Shown: positions 1 through 6,955 of the stretch, one piece after another | Position numbering within the stretch: position 1 is the stretch's first letter | Layout of the letters: each line of letters opens with the position of its first letter | Source: a virus | Direction: 5' to 3' (one strand) | IMG/VR virus record: IMGVR_UViG_3300027749_000134 | Span: 1-55,651 of that record | DNA: 55,651 bases | The notes under the pieces: model-generated | What the model was told of the DNA's origin: nothing | The model's input: the letters and a program-made list of their open reading frames with translations, nothing else | Databases searched by the model: none | Position numbers and translations under genes: made by a program

Positions 1-1033
1 TAAATGTAATACCTCTTATAGAATTATAAAACTGACAATTTTGAATTACAGGATTAACAATATCGTAATTTGATCTAATACAATAATATAATCCGTCAAA
101 TTCACAATTGTCAACTAATAAATTATTCGATGATACTGTTAAATTTTCCGAACTTGGATATCCTCTAAGTTGTATTCCAGAATGTCCACCGTTAACATTA
201 TCTATGGTATCACCGATGACATGATTACCTGCAAATCTAACATCTCTAAAAATAGCATTTTCGGCGCAATCTAAACTCACTAAAGGGCGACATCCTGATA
301 CACCACTTAATAATGGATCATATTGTATGGTAAGACCTTCTATGTGAATGTAGTTAGGTTGAGCACGGCCTGATGATATAGTTCCTGTGTCAAATATTAC
401 ATTACTTCCATTTATATCATTGATGTCAGCATCTCTGGTTAATATAGCATGGCTATCATTTAATGCAATTAAATTAATAATAGTTTTTCCAATTCCTTCT
501 CCAACAATAGTTGTATATGCTGGTAAAAGTAAAGGTTGATCTATATTGTAAACACCTGCTGGAAAATATAAAACTTTGGCACTATGCTTTCCATAAACAG
601 AGCCATCCTTTAAAGGATCAAGAAACAATTTGTCAATGGCATTTTGTATTGTTAATACTTCATTAGCATTGCCTCCCTCACCTACAACACCAAAATCTTT
701 GATATTAACAAAATCATCGAGCTTTTTATTGATATCTCTTATAACCGCAAGACCTGTATCAATATTAGCAGTGATGGGTGGATCTGTATCTGCACGATAG
801 GTGTAGTCAGCAACTGCTGGAGAATTGAATATATTTTCTGTGGGTAGAAGATCGTTCTCTGTTAGAATTCTAACATTGGCATCTCTTGCACCACCGTCAT
901 CTCTGCGTAGACCAATGTATAGATGTTCAGTGTCAGCTGCCCAACCAAATTCTCCACCTGCAAGTGTAGGTATACCTGTTTGATTTTCTTGTCCTCTTCG
1001 GACTTGTATTCTGCTGATTTCCACTACGGCCAT
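1..1033 (-). CDS. Tailspike with Mtd-like N-terminus and pectate-lyase-type beta-helix (3' end outside window)
   Basis: An open frame of 344 codons runs from the ATG at 1033 through the left edge, so the C-terminus is missing. The N-terminus (about residues 1-60, with ISRIQVRRG, LAGGEFGWA, DTEHLYIG) matches the N-terminal attachment domain of Mtd-like and T4-like marine phage tail proteins. From about residue 110 (VNIKDFGVVGEGG, YFPAGVYNI, TTIVGEGIGKTII) it follows the Pectate_lyase_3 right-handed beta-helix pattern, continuing with short turns such as LVDNCEFDG and PVIQNCQFYN. The likely role is a trimeric virion spike that binds or cleaves a host surface polysaccharide; the catalytic residues cannot be assigned because the domain is cut. 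GAGGG lies about 9 nt before the ATG, and a GATAAATA late-type box sits at 1056-1063. Confidence 0.85.
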   Translation of the reverse strand, partial: MAVVEISRIQVRRGQENQTGIPTLAGGEFGWAADTEHLYIGLRRDDGGARDANVRILTENDLLPTENIFNSPAVADYTYRADTDPPITANIDTGLAVIRDINKKLDDFVNIKDFGVVGEGGNANEVLTIQNAIDKLFLDPLKDGSVYGKHSAKVLYFPAGVYNIDQPLLLPAYTTIVGEGIGKTIINLIALNDSHAILTRDADINDINGSNVIFDTGTISSGRAQPNYIHIEGLTIQYDPLLSGVSGCRPLVSLDCAENAIFRDVRFAGNHVIGDTIDNVNGGHSGIQLRGYPSSENLTVSSNNLLVDNCEFDGLYYCIRSNYDIVNPVIQNCQFYNSIRGITF

Positions 1034-1055
1034 AATAATATCCCTCGCTATGAGA

Positions 1056-1063
1056 TATTTATC
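1056..1063 (-). promoter_or_regulatory. Late-type promoter box GATAAATA for the tailspike gene
   Basis: GATAAATA on the minus strand, 22 nt before the tailspike ATG. It is identical to the boxes in the duplicated cassette at 6468 and 6985. T4-like phages use TATAAATA-type late promoters; function here is inferred from position and recurrence. Confidence 0.6.
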
Positions 1064-1072
1064 CTGATCAGG

Positions 1073-1774
1073 CTACTTAGTTAGGGCGTAGTATTCTTCT
1101 ACTTTGTTTAACCAAGCATCTTGCCACTTGTTAAAGTCTTTAGGTTCTAATGTGAATTGCTGATATTGCAGATCTCTGCTACACATAAAGATAACGCCCT
1201 TGCGAATAGTGGTGCCATACACTTCATTATGTGCCATTATATACGCCATTAACTGCAAATAATAATCATCAACCCATTCTGCCTTCTTTGGTTTATTAGT
1301 TTGTTTATGATCGCAAACTGCTGGCTCACCTTCGTGTACGCCAATTAAGTCAGTGGTGCCACTGTATAGTCCTGGAAAGTAAAGACTTTGTTCCATTGCC
1401 CAAACTTCACTCATTTTGCTTAGACCATTTTCAATAATGATATCAGCCATTTTGTTAGCTTGTACATGAACTGGATTGCTGCCCGGTTGACGTTGTTCGC
1501 CAATTAAGAAACGTTCCAAATTGGCATGCATGGCTGTACCTACTCCAGCAGCCTCTGTGGTAATTTGCTGTGCCTTGGCATGCCCGATACGATCCCTCCA
1601 TTGATTCAAATGGGTCATATCTTTAGTAGCACCGAGAATAGTAGTTACACTGGGCAACTTCTCACCATCTGGAGTTTGATAAACTCTTTTACGAGTTAAT
1701 GGATCATTGATTTGAACACAGTTTTTATATTGGAAACGCTCGATAAATGCAGGAGGAGTATAGGTTGTTGTCAT
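1073..1774 (-). CDS. PD-(D/E)XK (RecB/Cas4-like) exonuclease
   Basis: 233 aa. Motifs of the RecB-family PD-(D/E)XK nuclease superfamily appear in order: an early His in GTAMHANLE (H83), the metal-binding Asp in GTTDLIG (D142), the DxK core in AVCDHKQTN (D155 and K157), and the QxxxY motif in LQLMAY (Q174 and Y178). This order and spacing fit single-domain phage exonucleases that process DNA ends in recombination, replication or packaging. There is no helicase domain. Unlike its virion-gene neighbours, it lacks a Shine-Dalgarno sequence: the 7-bp hairpin 1777-1794 and a sigma-70-like promoter directly abut the ATG, suggesting different timing and a nearly leaderless mRNA. The next internal Met is too far in to be the start. 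Confidence 0.85.
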   Translation of the reverse strand: MTTTYTPPAFIERFQYKNCVQINDPLTRKRVYQTPDGEKLPSVTTILGATKDMTHLNQWRDRIGHAKAQQITTEAAGVGTAMHANLERFLIGEQRQPGSNPVHVQANKMADIIIENGLSKMSEVWAMEQSLYFPGLYSGTTDLIGVHEGEPAVCDHKQTNKPKKAEWVDDYYLQLMAYIMAHNEVYGTTIRKGVIFMCSRDLQYQQFTLEPKDFNKWQDAWLNKVEEYYALTK

Positions 1775-1776
1775 AT

Positions 1777-1794
1777 AGTGTTAATTATAACACT
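1777..1794 (-). other. 7-bp hairpin abutting the exonuclease start codon
   Basis: AGTGTTA / ATTA loop / TAACACT, a perfect 7-bp inverted repeat ending 2 nt before the ATG, where a ribosome binding site would be. It overlaps the -10 box, so it could be a protein-binding palindrome on DNA or a translational block on longer read-through mRNAs. Confidence 0.5.
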
Positions 1795-1812
1795 ACAAGA
1801 CCTATATAGCAA
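1784..1812 (-). promoter_or_regulatory. Sigma-70-like promoter for the exonuclease, leaderless geometry
   Basis: On the minus strand: -35 TTGCTA (1812-1807), a 17-nt spacer, then -10 TATAAT (1789-1784) with an upstream TG that makes an extended -10. Only 9 nt separate the -10 from the ATG, so transcription would begin 0-3 nt before the start codon. The -35 begins immediately after the stop codon of the upstream gene. Confidence 0.55.
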
Positions 1813-2169
1813 CTATTTGGTTATAGTTTTGGCATTCTTGGATGCCATAGCGTCAATAGCAGGACTTGCGCCGCCTGCTTGTTGAGCTTGGTCTTTATTA
1901 GGATTTTGTGCTGTGGTTTTAACTATTACAGATCCATCATCTAATACACTGTCAATAACTGCTTTAGCGCCGGGAACTGTTTCGACCCATTTACGTATTC
2001 CGTCTATGGTGCTAATACCTAAATCGAATCGATCTAACAGATTAATCATTGCAGAAAAAGGCACAGTCAAAGACTGGCCTCTTCCTGCTGATCCTAGTTG
2101 ATTAGCATTACTTTGTAGAATCCTCAGAACGTCGCTTGCGGATCCAAGATCTACTTCAAATAATTTCAT
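1813..2169 (-). CDS. Uncharacterised small phage protein (118 aa)
   Basis: I do not recognise a family. The first 75 residues are mixed alpha/beta, with an amphipathic N-terminal part (DVLRILQSNANQL) and a DDGSVIVKTT strand. The last 40 residues (from about QNPNKDQAQQAGG) are Gln/Ala/Lys-rich and probably disordered. The start codon directly follows the stop of the 471-aa gene with no gap, so the two are probably translationally coupled. There is no signal peptide or membrane helix. By position it belongs to the late virion-associated block. Confidence 0.7.
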   Translation of the reverse strand: MKLFEVDLGSASDVLRILQSNANQLGSAGRGQSLTVPFSAMINLLDRFDLGISTIDGIRKWVETVPGAKAVIDSVLDDGSVIVKTTAQNPNKDQAQQAGGASPAIDAMASKNAKTITK

Positions 2170-3585
2170 TTACTTTGCCAATGAGGACATGATGTTATGT
2201 GATTCAGCTAGTTTGCGAGCAAACTTGCTTTCACGCATTTCACGTCCGGTTGTTCCCATACCTGCTGCTGCATCTGCTGCACCAAATTCATCACCAGCTG
2301 GTTCTGGATTCATCTCGTCAGGTGCGCTCATATCCATACCTGGCTCTGCTGGCATTTCTGGTTCCATACCCATTGCTGCATCTGGAGTGGCTTCACCTGC
2401 TAGTGTTGCAACTGCTCCACTTACTGCTTCACGTTGTTGAGTTAGTGTCTCAAGTGTGGCGGATAGTGCTGGTCCAACTGCGGCCTTGAATGCTTCTGCT
2501 TCTTGTGCTCCAAAGTCTGCTTTAATTGCATCAGCTAATTCAATCATTGTTTTAGTTTGATATTGACCAACACGTTGCATCCAACTTGTAAAATCATTAA
2601 CCATATCACCGGCTGCGGTAATAGCCTTGGCTTTACCTTCTTCATCTTCTTGTAGTAAGAATGCCAGACTTTCATTAACAAAACGTACATTGTGTTTGAA
2701 GTTGCTTTCTTCTAATGTACCAGCCTTGGCCTTGTCAGCACGGATCTTACCTGCTACACGTTCACCAGCTTCTTTACTACCATAACGCTTGCCTGCATCT
2801 TTGGCAATCTTTTTAAACATCTTACCTGGTTTGCCTTCATCCTTGCCTTCATACATGCCCATGCACTCTTTGCAATCACAATCCTTAGGATGCTTACCGC
2901 CTTCCTTAACTGGAGTACCTTTTTTATCTTTCAATTTCATTGTATTTGCTGGGCGACGTTCGTCTTCTGGCGGCTTCTTATAATCAGATTGATTGCCATA
3001 AGATTTGCCTTGAACTCGGGTACTTGGCAAATCAGCCATTTTAACTTCTGCAACTTTCTTTTCTTTTGAAGATTTTGTCAAATCGTTTTTACCTTTGCCA
3101 TCTGCTGCAAAAGCTGGGACACTTTTACCATTGACTTTTTTCATTGGCATTGAGCCTTCTTTAAAATTATCACTAGTTGCTTTAGCAATGGCTTTCTTTT
3201 TAGGAACACCACCAGCTGTCATGCGAGCAACTTGAACATCGTCAAAGTCTTTCTTACCATCACCAGTTAGGTCTTTTTTCTTACCTTCGCTTAGTTCCAT
3301 CATTTTGTCACGTAGTTGTTTGATATTTTCGCCTAGCATTTCTTTAATCCTTGTATTAAGCAAGTCCAACATGGCCTTGTCTTTTTGGTATGTTTCGTTG
3401 GTTAGCAAGTCATTGATACCTGCTGAGCCTTCCTGTTGGAAAACACGGGTACGTAATTTATTACGCATGTCTTCTAGTTGTTCTCTTGAATAGTTTTCCA
3501 ACTTAACTCGTACACCGAACATTTTGTTCATGTTTTCGTTGAGTTTGGCACTTGTTAGCGGAGAGTTAAAATCACTTGTTTTCAT
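2170..3585 (-). CDS. Putative virion-associated protein with EF-hand-like loop and CxCxxC (471 aa)
   Basis: Highly charged and modular, with no enzyme domain recognised. Residues 30-100 are helical and coiled-coil-like. Residues 105-116 (DLTGDGKKDFDD) match the 12-residue calcium-binding loop of EF-hand/dockerin repeats. Residues 120-230 are a Lys-rich low-complexity linker. Residues 236-241 contain CDCKEC, a possible half zinc site. The segment KRYGSKEAGERVAGKIR (267-282) resembles a motif I associate with T4-like marine phage proteins. Residues 320-400 are helical, followed by a Met/Pro/Glu-rich acidic tail. The composition is compatible with a scaffold or internal head protein, but that is inference. 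An ACTAAATA box lies at 3613-3620, with CGGGA before the ATG. Confidence 0.75.
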   Translation of the reverse strand: MKTSDFNSPLTSAKLNENMNKMFGVRVKLENYSREQLEDMRNKLRTRVFQQEGSAGINDLLTNETYQKDKAMLDLLNTRIKEMLGENIKQLRDKMMELSEGKKKDLTGDGKKDFDDVQVARMTAGGVPKKKAIAKATSDNFKEGSMPMKKVNGKSVPAFAADGKGKNDLTKSSKEKKVAEVKMADLPSTRVQGKSYGNQSDYKKPPEDERRPANTMKLKDKKGTPVKEGGKHPKDCDCKECMGMYEGKDEGKPGKMFKKIAKDAGKRYGSKEAGERVAGKIRADKAKAGTLEESNFKHNVRFVNESLAFLLQEDEEGKAKAITAAGDMVNDFTSWMQRVGQYQTKTMIELADAIKADFGAQEAEAFKAAVGPALSATLETLTQQREAVSGAVATLAGEATPDAAMGMEPEMPAEPGMDMSAPDEMNPEPAGDEFGAADAAAGMGTTGREMRESKFARKLAESHNIMSSLAK

Positions 3586-3612
3586 AGTTAATCCCGGAAA
3601 GATTGATAATAT

Positions 3613-3620
3613 TATTTAGT
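3613..3620 (-). promoter_or_regulatory. Late-type promoter box ACTAAATA
   Basis: Minus-strand ACTAAATA, 27 nt before the ATG of the 471-aa gene, overlapping the stop codon of the upstream gene. It has the same core as the other NNTAAATA boxes here. Confidence 0.45.
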
Positions 3621-4089
3621 TAAATTGCATAAGTTTATTAAAACTTCTCATCACGGTTTTGAGATGTTGTTCCTTCTTATACCTATCTATTTTAGCCTTG
3701 GTATACATAACATCAGCACGATCTATCATTTTAGTTTTTATATTCTTGTCAGCCAACTTAGTATGTAGTTCTTCATTAAACAATGAATATCCATAATTTG
3801 TATCAGCATCTACAACTTCATCATCGATGTATTTGCCTAATGCTAGTCTATTAGCTATTACTGCTGCTGTTTGTGGGAGATTAATTTTGTCTAGGATTAC
3901 TTCTTTTTCGAAGTCTAAAATGCAATAAAACCCATCTTTTTTTCGTTTAATTGCATAGTTTCCTACGTTAATGGTGCCATCTTTGCTTCTAATAGGCATG
4001 ACTACACCTTGTTGTAATAATTTTGATTTAGCGTCTTTGCTGAGTTTTTCTATTGTTGAATAGACATCATTAGGCAGTTGTTGTTTCAT
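3616..4089 (-). CDS. Conserved hypothetical T4-like phage protein (157 aa)
   Basis: No catalytic motif is visible. Residues 35-60 (GTINVGNYAIKRKKDGFYCILD) form a short beta-rich segment, followed by a helical segment with INLPQTAAVIANRLALGK and a Lys-rich helical C-terminus (MYTKAKIDRYKKEQHLKTVMRSF). This layout resembles small accessory proteins found between structural genes of T4-like marine phages, but I cannot name a function. The first 20 nt overlap the end of the upstream 70-aa gene, indicating coupled translation in the run 4626-3616. Confidence 0.7.
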   Translation of the reverse strand: MKQQLPNDVYSTIEKLSKDAKSKLLQQGVVMPIRSKDGTINVGNYAIKRKKDGFYCILDFEKEVILDKINLPQTAAVIANRLALGKYIDDEVVDADTNYGYSLFNEELHTKLADKNIKTKMIDRADVMYTKAKIDRYKKEQHLKTVMRSFNKLMQFN

Positions 4090-4282
4090 CTAGTTTCTTT
4101 ACCATTGTTCGGTTATCATTACTTATCGAGTAAATTCCCTTGCGGACAAGGTTTTGAGCCAACCAAAGGTCGTGCTCATCCAAACTGGTAATAGATACAT
4201 TATCCTTATGTCTATTGACAAAAGATTGTTCTTCATTGGTAAGAACAATATGCATCCCTGATAATAACTGCCCTATTTTCAT
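4070..4282 (-). CDS. Small hypothetical protein (70 aa)
   Basis: Begins MKIGQLLSG, resembling the MKIQELLE and MKIQDLLFE starts of two nearby proteins but without the acidic residue of a prohead-protease site. The rest (NEEQSFVNRHKD, LDEHDLWLAQNLVRKGIYSI) reads as a compact helical fold. It looks like a small winged-helix-type segment, but there is no firm match. It overlaps its upstream neighbour by 4 nt and its downstream neighbour by 20 nt. Confidence 0.65.
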   Translation of the reverse strand: MKIGQLLSGMHIVLTNEEQSFVNRHKDNVSITSLDEHDLWLAQNLVRKGIYSISNDNRTMVKKLDETTTA

Positions 4283-4626
4283 ACTCTAGGTGGTTGCTGC
4301 ATTTGCTGCTGCATCTGTTGTTGTTTTTGTTTTAGACCTACGATCTGTGCTGCAATCTTATCAAGGTCTGTCATTGTGGTTTGCATACCTTGTTGTAGTG
4401 CAGGATTAGGTGCTGGTGCTGTAGTAGGTGCTCCAGTAGCAGGAGCAGGTGTTGTACCAGTAGCAGGAGCAGGTTGTTGTCCAGGAGTAGCAGGAGTTTG
4501 TCCCGGAGTCACTGGTGGAGTTGTTCCTGGTTGATCAGATGGTTGATTTGGTGGGATGTTGGGTTTAGCAATAGGTTGTGTGCTTGAACCAAAAGGCACT
4601 GCTTCTAGTAATTCTTGTATTTTCAT
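4279..4626 (-). CDS. Pro/Thr-rich protein with capsid-targeting-like N-terminus (115 aa)
   Basis: The first eight residues, MKIQELLE, followed by AVPFG, fit the T4 gp21 prohead-protease consensus (I/L)-x-E before A/G and resemble the T4 internal-protein targeting peptide. Residues 15-75 are a flexible Pro/Thr/Gln/Ala linker with repeats such as TPAPATGA. Residues 80-112 form a Gln-rich helix (LDKIAAQIVGLKQKQQQMQQQM) likely to be a coiled coil. I infer a small protein that may be carried inside the head and processed there. Alternatively the match is chance and this is a flexible linker protein. It overlaps the next gene by 4 nt. Confidence 0.65.
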   Translation of the reverse strand: MKIQELLEAVPFGSSTQPIAKPNIPPNQPSDQPGTTPPVTPGQTPATPGQQPAPATGTTPAPATGAPTTAPAPNPALQQGMQTTMTDLDKIAAQIVGLKQKQQQMQQQMQQPPRV

Positions 4627-4627
4627 T

Positions 4628-4948
4628 TTATTTTAGGATACTTAATAATGTATCGCCATGTGCTGTAATCCATCCTAATGCTGCTATTGCGCCTGCACTA
4701 AGATAAACCCATTTTGTTTTGAACTGCTCAAGGTCTTTGATCTTACCTGCTAATTCACTGTGCTGATCAATATTGGCCTTATGCATTACTTCCAGTTGAT
4801 CCATAATGCTATCACGAGTTTTATCTAGACAGTTATGCATTTCTTTGACATCTACTTTAAGATCATCGATCTTTTCTTCAATGTTATCAACTTTTGTTTC
4901 TAATACGCTAACACGTTCTGGAACGGTTGCTAATGCCGATGTGGCCAT
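4628..4948 (-). CDS. Coiled-coil protein with C-terminal membrane anchor (106 aa)
   Basis: Residues 8-75 are continuous heptad-type sequence (VPERVSVLETKVDNIEEKIDDLKVD, then LEVMHKANIDQHSELAGKIKDLEQF). Residues 80-102 (WVYLSAGAIAALGWITAHGDTLL) form one hydrophobic helix. The VPERVxVLETKV plus C-terminal helix architecture recurs in T4-like marine phages, where it is unassigned. Possible roles are a membrane-associated lysis accessory or a virion component; the sequence does not decide. A good Shine-Dalgarno (AAGGAGAAA) precedes the ATG. Confidence 0.75.
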   Translation of the reverse strand: MATSALATVPERVSVLETKVDNIEEKIDDLKVDVKEMHNCLDKTRDSIMDQLEVMHKANIDQHSELAGKIKDLEQFKTKWVYLSAGAIAALGWITAHGDTLLSILK

Positions 4949-4995
4949 CTCAAGTTTCTCCTTTAGGGTGTACGAATTTCCAACTATTATGTTGC

Positions 4996-5421
4996 CTAAA
5001 TTGTGCCTTTGATTGCCTTGATGATGGTATTCTTGGAAGCGCTATCTATTAGTTCGAAAATAGCCTTCTCGATATTTATCGTTTCAGTTAACTTTTCAAC
5101 AACAGGTACACCATGTACATCTTCAAGTAAGCAGCCTATATCGTTATCACCTTTAGCATATGCTCCTGATCTATCAGGGCTAAATCTAAATGTCCATACA
5201 GCTTGTTTGCCTTTGTACTTAGAACCAAATCCTAGATCCTTAACATCTATGACTTGTTTCTCAGGTGAGAAATCATAGGAAATAATTGATCTAAGTTCTG
5301 CACATTGTTTTAATGTTGTAAAGTTTCTATTTTGATCTATTTCAAGTTGTGTACCTTGATTGGGTCTTGATACTCTTGTGTTAGTAATATCTACCAGTGT
5401 TTTTATTTCAATTAGTTGCAT
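4996..5421 (-). CDS. Conserved hypothetical protein of T4-like marine phages (141 aa)
   Basis: Recognisable by LVDITNTRVSRPNQG near the N-terminus, the central DLGFGSKYKGKQAVWTF.FSPDR segment (residues 62-85), and VPVVEKLTETINIEKAIFE near the C-terminus. I recall similar proteins in Synechococcus and Prochlorococcus myoviruses, always uncharacterised. It is probably an alpha/beta fold and has no signal peptide. It has its own CATAAATA box at 5439-5446, only 18 nt before the ATG, and sits downstream of the terminator that closes the previous unit. Confidence 0.75.
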   Translation of the reverse strand: MQLIEIKTLVDITNTRVSRPNQGTQLEIDQNRNFTTLKQCAELRSIISYDFSPEKQVIDVKDLGFGSKYKGKQAVWTFRFSPDRSGAYAKGDNDIGCLLEDVHGVPVVEKLTETINIEKAIFELIDSASKNTIIKAIKGTI

Positions 5422-5438
5422 AATATACCTATATAATA

Positions 5439-5446
5439 TATTTATG
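5439..5446 (-). promoter_or_regulatory. Late-type promoter box CATAAATA
   Basis: Minus-strand CATAAATA, 17 nt before the ATG of the 141-aa gene and just after the terminator at 5456-5477, so it would restart transcription there. Confidence 0.55.
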
Positions 5447-5455
5447 TCGTAAAAA

Positions 5456-5477
5456 AAGGAAGTTAAAAAACTTCCTT
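5456..5477 (-). terminator. Rho-independent terminator of the 138-aa virion gene
   Basis: Perfect 9-bp inverted repeat AAGGAAGTT / AACTTCCTT with a 4-nt loop. On the minus strand it is followed by seven T (5457-5451). It lies 19 nt after the stop codon of the gene at 5497. Confidence 0.8.
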
Positions 5478-5496
5478 CTTTATTCTTTAATTTATA

Positions 5497-5913
5497 TTAA
5501 AGAGCAACTCCACGGATCTCTGCTGCTACAGTAGTATTAGCATTGTCATATCCTTGCAATGCACCTGTAACAGTGGCCATAGCAACAATAGCTTGTTGGC
5601 AAGCAAGAGCAAAAGTTTCAGTATCATCATCACCGTCATAGTCTTGTGTACCAAATGCACCACCTAATGCTGCTACAGCAATAGATAATGTTGTGTTACT
5701 AGATGAATATCTAGGAGTACCAATGATTTCAATACTGGCTATCTTAGCAATAGCATCTAATGCTTGTACCACTGGACTTTGAACGCCTGCAACTCTTCCT
5801 AGGTTATCAGTTAAATCTGCACTAGGAAATGTAATTGTTACAAACTGTAGTGTAACACCATTTTTATATGCTGGTGCAATTAACGTTTCATGTGTTTTTG
5901 TAATTCCTGTCAT
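5497..5913 (-). CDS. Putative small virion protein, paralogue of the next gene (138 aa)
   Basis: The open frame begins at 5955, but I place the start at 5913. MTGITKTHETLIAPAYKNG then aligns residue for residue with the N-terminus of the paralogue at 6002-6412, CGGAG lies 9 nt upstream, and a GCTAAATA box sits at 5936-5943. Shared features are PxYKNGVxLQxxTxTFPS (residues 14-32), SPVVxAxDAIAxxASIEI (about 46-65) and a Gly/Ala-rich centre (AVAALGGAFGTQDYDGDD). There is no signal peptide or membrane helix. The monocistronic unit with a strong promoter and terminator is what is expected of an abundant structural or decoration protein; that role is inferred. Confidence 0.75.
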   Translation of the reverse strand: MTGITKTHETLIAPAYKNGVTLQFVTITFPSADLTDNLGRVAGVQSPVVQALDAIAKIASIEIIGTPRYSSSNTTLSIAVAALGGAFGTQDYDGDDDTETFALACQQAIVAMATVTGALQGYDNANTTVAAEIRGVAL

Positions 5914-5935
5914 AATAAATATCTCCGATTGTTTA

Positions 5936-5943
5936 TATTTAGC
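5936..5943 (-). promoter_or_regulatory. Late-type promoter box GCTAAATA
   Basis: Minus-strand GCTAAATA, 22 nt before the ATG at 5913 and inside the longer alternative open frame, which supports the shorter start. Confidence 0.5.
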
Positions 5944-5959
5944 AAGTTTACTCAAAGGA

Positions 5960-5982
5960 AAAGGGAGTTAAAAACTCCCTTT
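5960..5982 (-). terminator. Terminator hairpin of the 136-aa virion gene
   Basis: Perfect 10-bp inverted repeat AAAGGGAGTT / AACTCCCTTT with a 3-nt loop, 19 nt after the stop of the gene at 6002. The downstream T-tract on the minus strand is interrupted (TTCCTTT), so it is weaker than its neighbours. Confidence 0.7.
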
Positions 5983-6001
5983 AATATCACTAATTTTTAA
6001 A

Positions 6002-6412
6002 TTATAGTGTAATTGCTGCTACTGCACAGCTAGCCAAGTTCACACCTTGATGTGTACCGGCAGCCTGTACTAAACGTGTCAAGTAAGCAGCAAAATCTTC
6101 GCTGTCTGTACCATCCCACTTAGCTGTACCAAAGTCGCCACCAGCTGCGGCTACTGCGAAACGCATATCACGTCCAACACCACCAATGCTTAGATTTTGT
6201 ACTGTACCAAAAATCTCAATGCTAGCAGCTTGAGCAATTGCGTCAAACGCAACTACAACAGGGCTACGTGGAGTACTTGGATAGTTTGTATAGTCTGTGT
6301 CTAATTTAGCAGCCACTGTGCTTGGAAATGTTAGTGTGAACCACTGTAGACTTACACCATTCTTATAAAACGGTGCTACGATCGTTTCATTCTTTTTTGT
6401 TAATGTTGCCAT
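6002..6412 (-). CDS. Putative small virion protein (136 aa)
   Basis: Paralogue of the 138-aa protein at 5497-5913: same length, shared PFYKNGVSLQWFTLTFPS near the N-terminus and SPVVVAFDAIAQAASIEIFG in the centre, with a Gly-rich middle (AVAAAGGDFGTAKWDG). Divergence is spread along the whole length, so the duplication is old. The Shine-Dalgarno is AGGAGAAAA. It has its own promoter cassette (6439-6481), identical to that of the next gene, and its own terminator. No enzymatic motif is seen. Probably a highly expressed structural protein; which one cannot be told. Confidence 0.75.
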   Translation of the reverse strand: MATLTKKNETIVAPFYKNGVSLQWFTLTFPSTVAAKLDTDYTNYPSTPRSPVVVAFDAIAQAASIEIFGTVQNLSIGGVGRDMRFAVAAAGGDFGTAKWDGTDSEDFAAYLTRLVQAAGTHQGVNLASCAVAAITL

Positions 6413-6438
6413 TATATTTTCTCCTGATCTTGTTTTTT

Positions 6439-6481
6439 AAGTTTCCCTATGAAACTTTGTATGCTTTTATTTATCAGTTTT
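6439..6481 (-). promoter_or_regulatory. Duplicated late promoter plus 5'-UTR hairpin cassette, copy 1
   Basis: A 43-bp stretch identical to 6956-6998. On the minus strand it contains GATAAATA (6475-6468), then a spacer, then the hairpin AAGTTTC-ATAGG-GAAACTT, which would lie in the 5' leader. The leader continues with an A-rich stretch and AGGAG before the ATG at 6412. Confidence 0.75.
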
Positions 6482-6490
6482 GGTCAAAAA

Positions 6491-6514
6491 GAAAGGGGAT
6501 AATAATCCCCTTTC
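6491..6514 (-). terminator. Rho-independent terminator of the 131-aa virion gene
   Basis: Perfect 10-bp inverted repeat GAAAGGGGAT / ATCCCCTTTC with a 4-nt loop, followed on the minus strand by five T (6490-6486). It is 17 nt after the stop codon at 6532. Confidence 0.8.
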
Positions 6515-6531
6515 AATATGTCTACTTAGTA

Positions 6532-6927
6532 TTAAGCAGAGAATGTGCCTGCGTTTGTAAGTGTTGTATAAGTATTTACAGTTAATTTGTCAACTGTAGT
6601 AATACCTGCTAGAACAACCGCATCCTTCAATGCACCATATGCACCGGAAGTAGTTGCACCAGCACCAGCATTGAAGCTAGGGCCATCAACGATACATGTG
6701 AAGTAATGAGCATCTGTACGAGCGCCAAGCCATACAATGCTGCCCAATGATTCTACAGCCTCAACAGCTTTAGTATAACCACCTTTAGTGATTGCACCAG
6801 TAGTGCCGCTAACTGTATCTGCTGTGAAAGCAGCAGAATCGGAATCAGTAATCTTAATTACTAGTGGGGAATAACCGTAAAATGCACCGGCTGCTACAGC
6901 GCCGTGTTTTCTATCTAATGAAGCCAT
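6532..6927 (-). CDS. Putative small virion protein (131 aa)
   Basis: An Ala/Gly/Thr-rich protein without Cys clusters or membrane helices: N-terminal MASLDRKHGAVAAGAFYGYSP, a central strand-rich part (SIVWLGARTDAHYFTCIVDG) and a Thr-rich C-terminus (LTVNTYTTLTNAGTF). It is not homologous by eye to the two paralogues beside it, yet it shares the exact 43-bp promoter/hairpin cassette with one of them and has a strong terminator, so the three may be expressed to similar high levels. The Shine-Dalgarno is TAGGAG. A structural role such as decoration, tube or fibre is inferred only from context and composition. Confidence 0.7.
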   Translation of the reverse strand: MASLDRKHGAVAAGAFYGYSPLVIKITDSDSAAFTADTVSGTTGAITKGGYTKAVEAVESLGSIVWLGARTDAHYFTCIVDGPSFNAGAGATTSGAYGALKDAVVLAGITTVDKLTVNTYTTLTNAGTFSA

Positions 6928-6955
6928 TTTTAAATCTCCTAATCTTATTTTTTTT

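Noticed and set aside
5497-5955. Longer 152-aa version of the small virion protein
   Set aside because: The extra 14 residues do not align with the paralogue, overlap a promoter box and have no ribosome site; the ATG at 5913 has all three supports.
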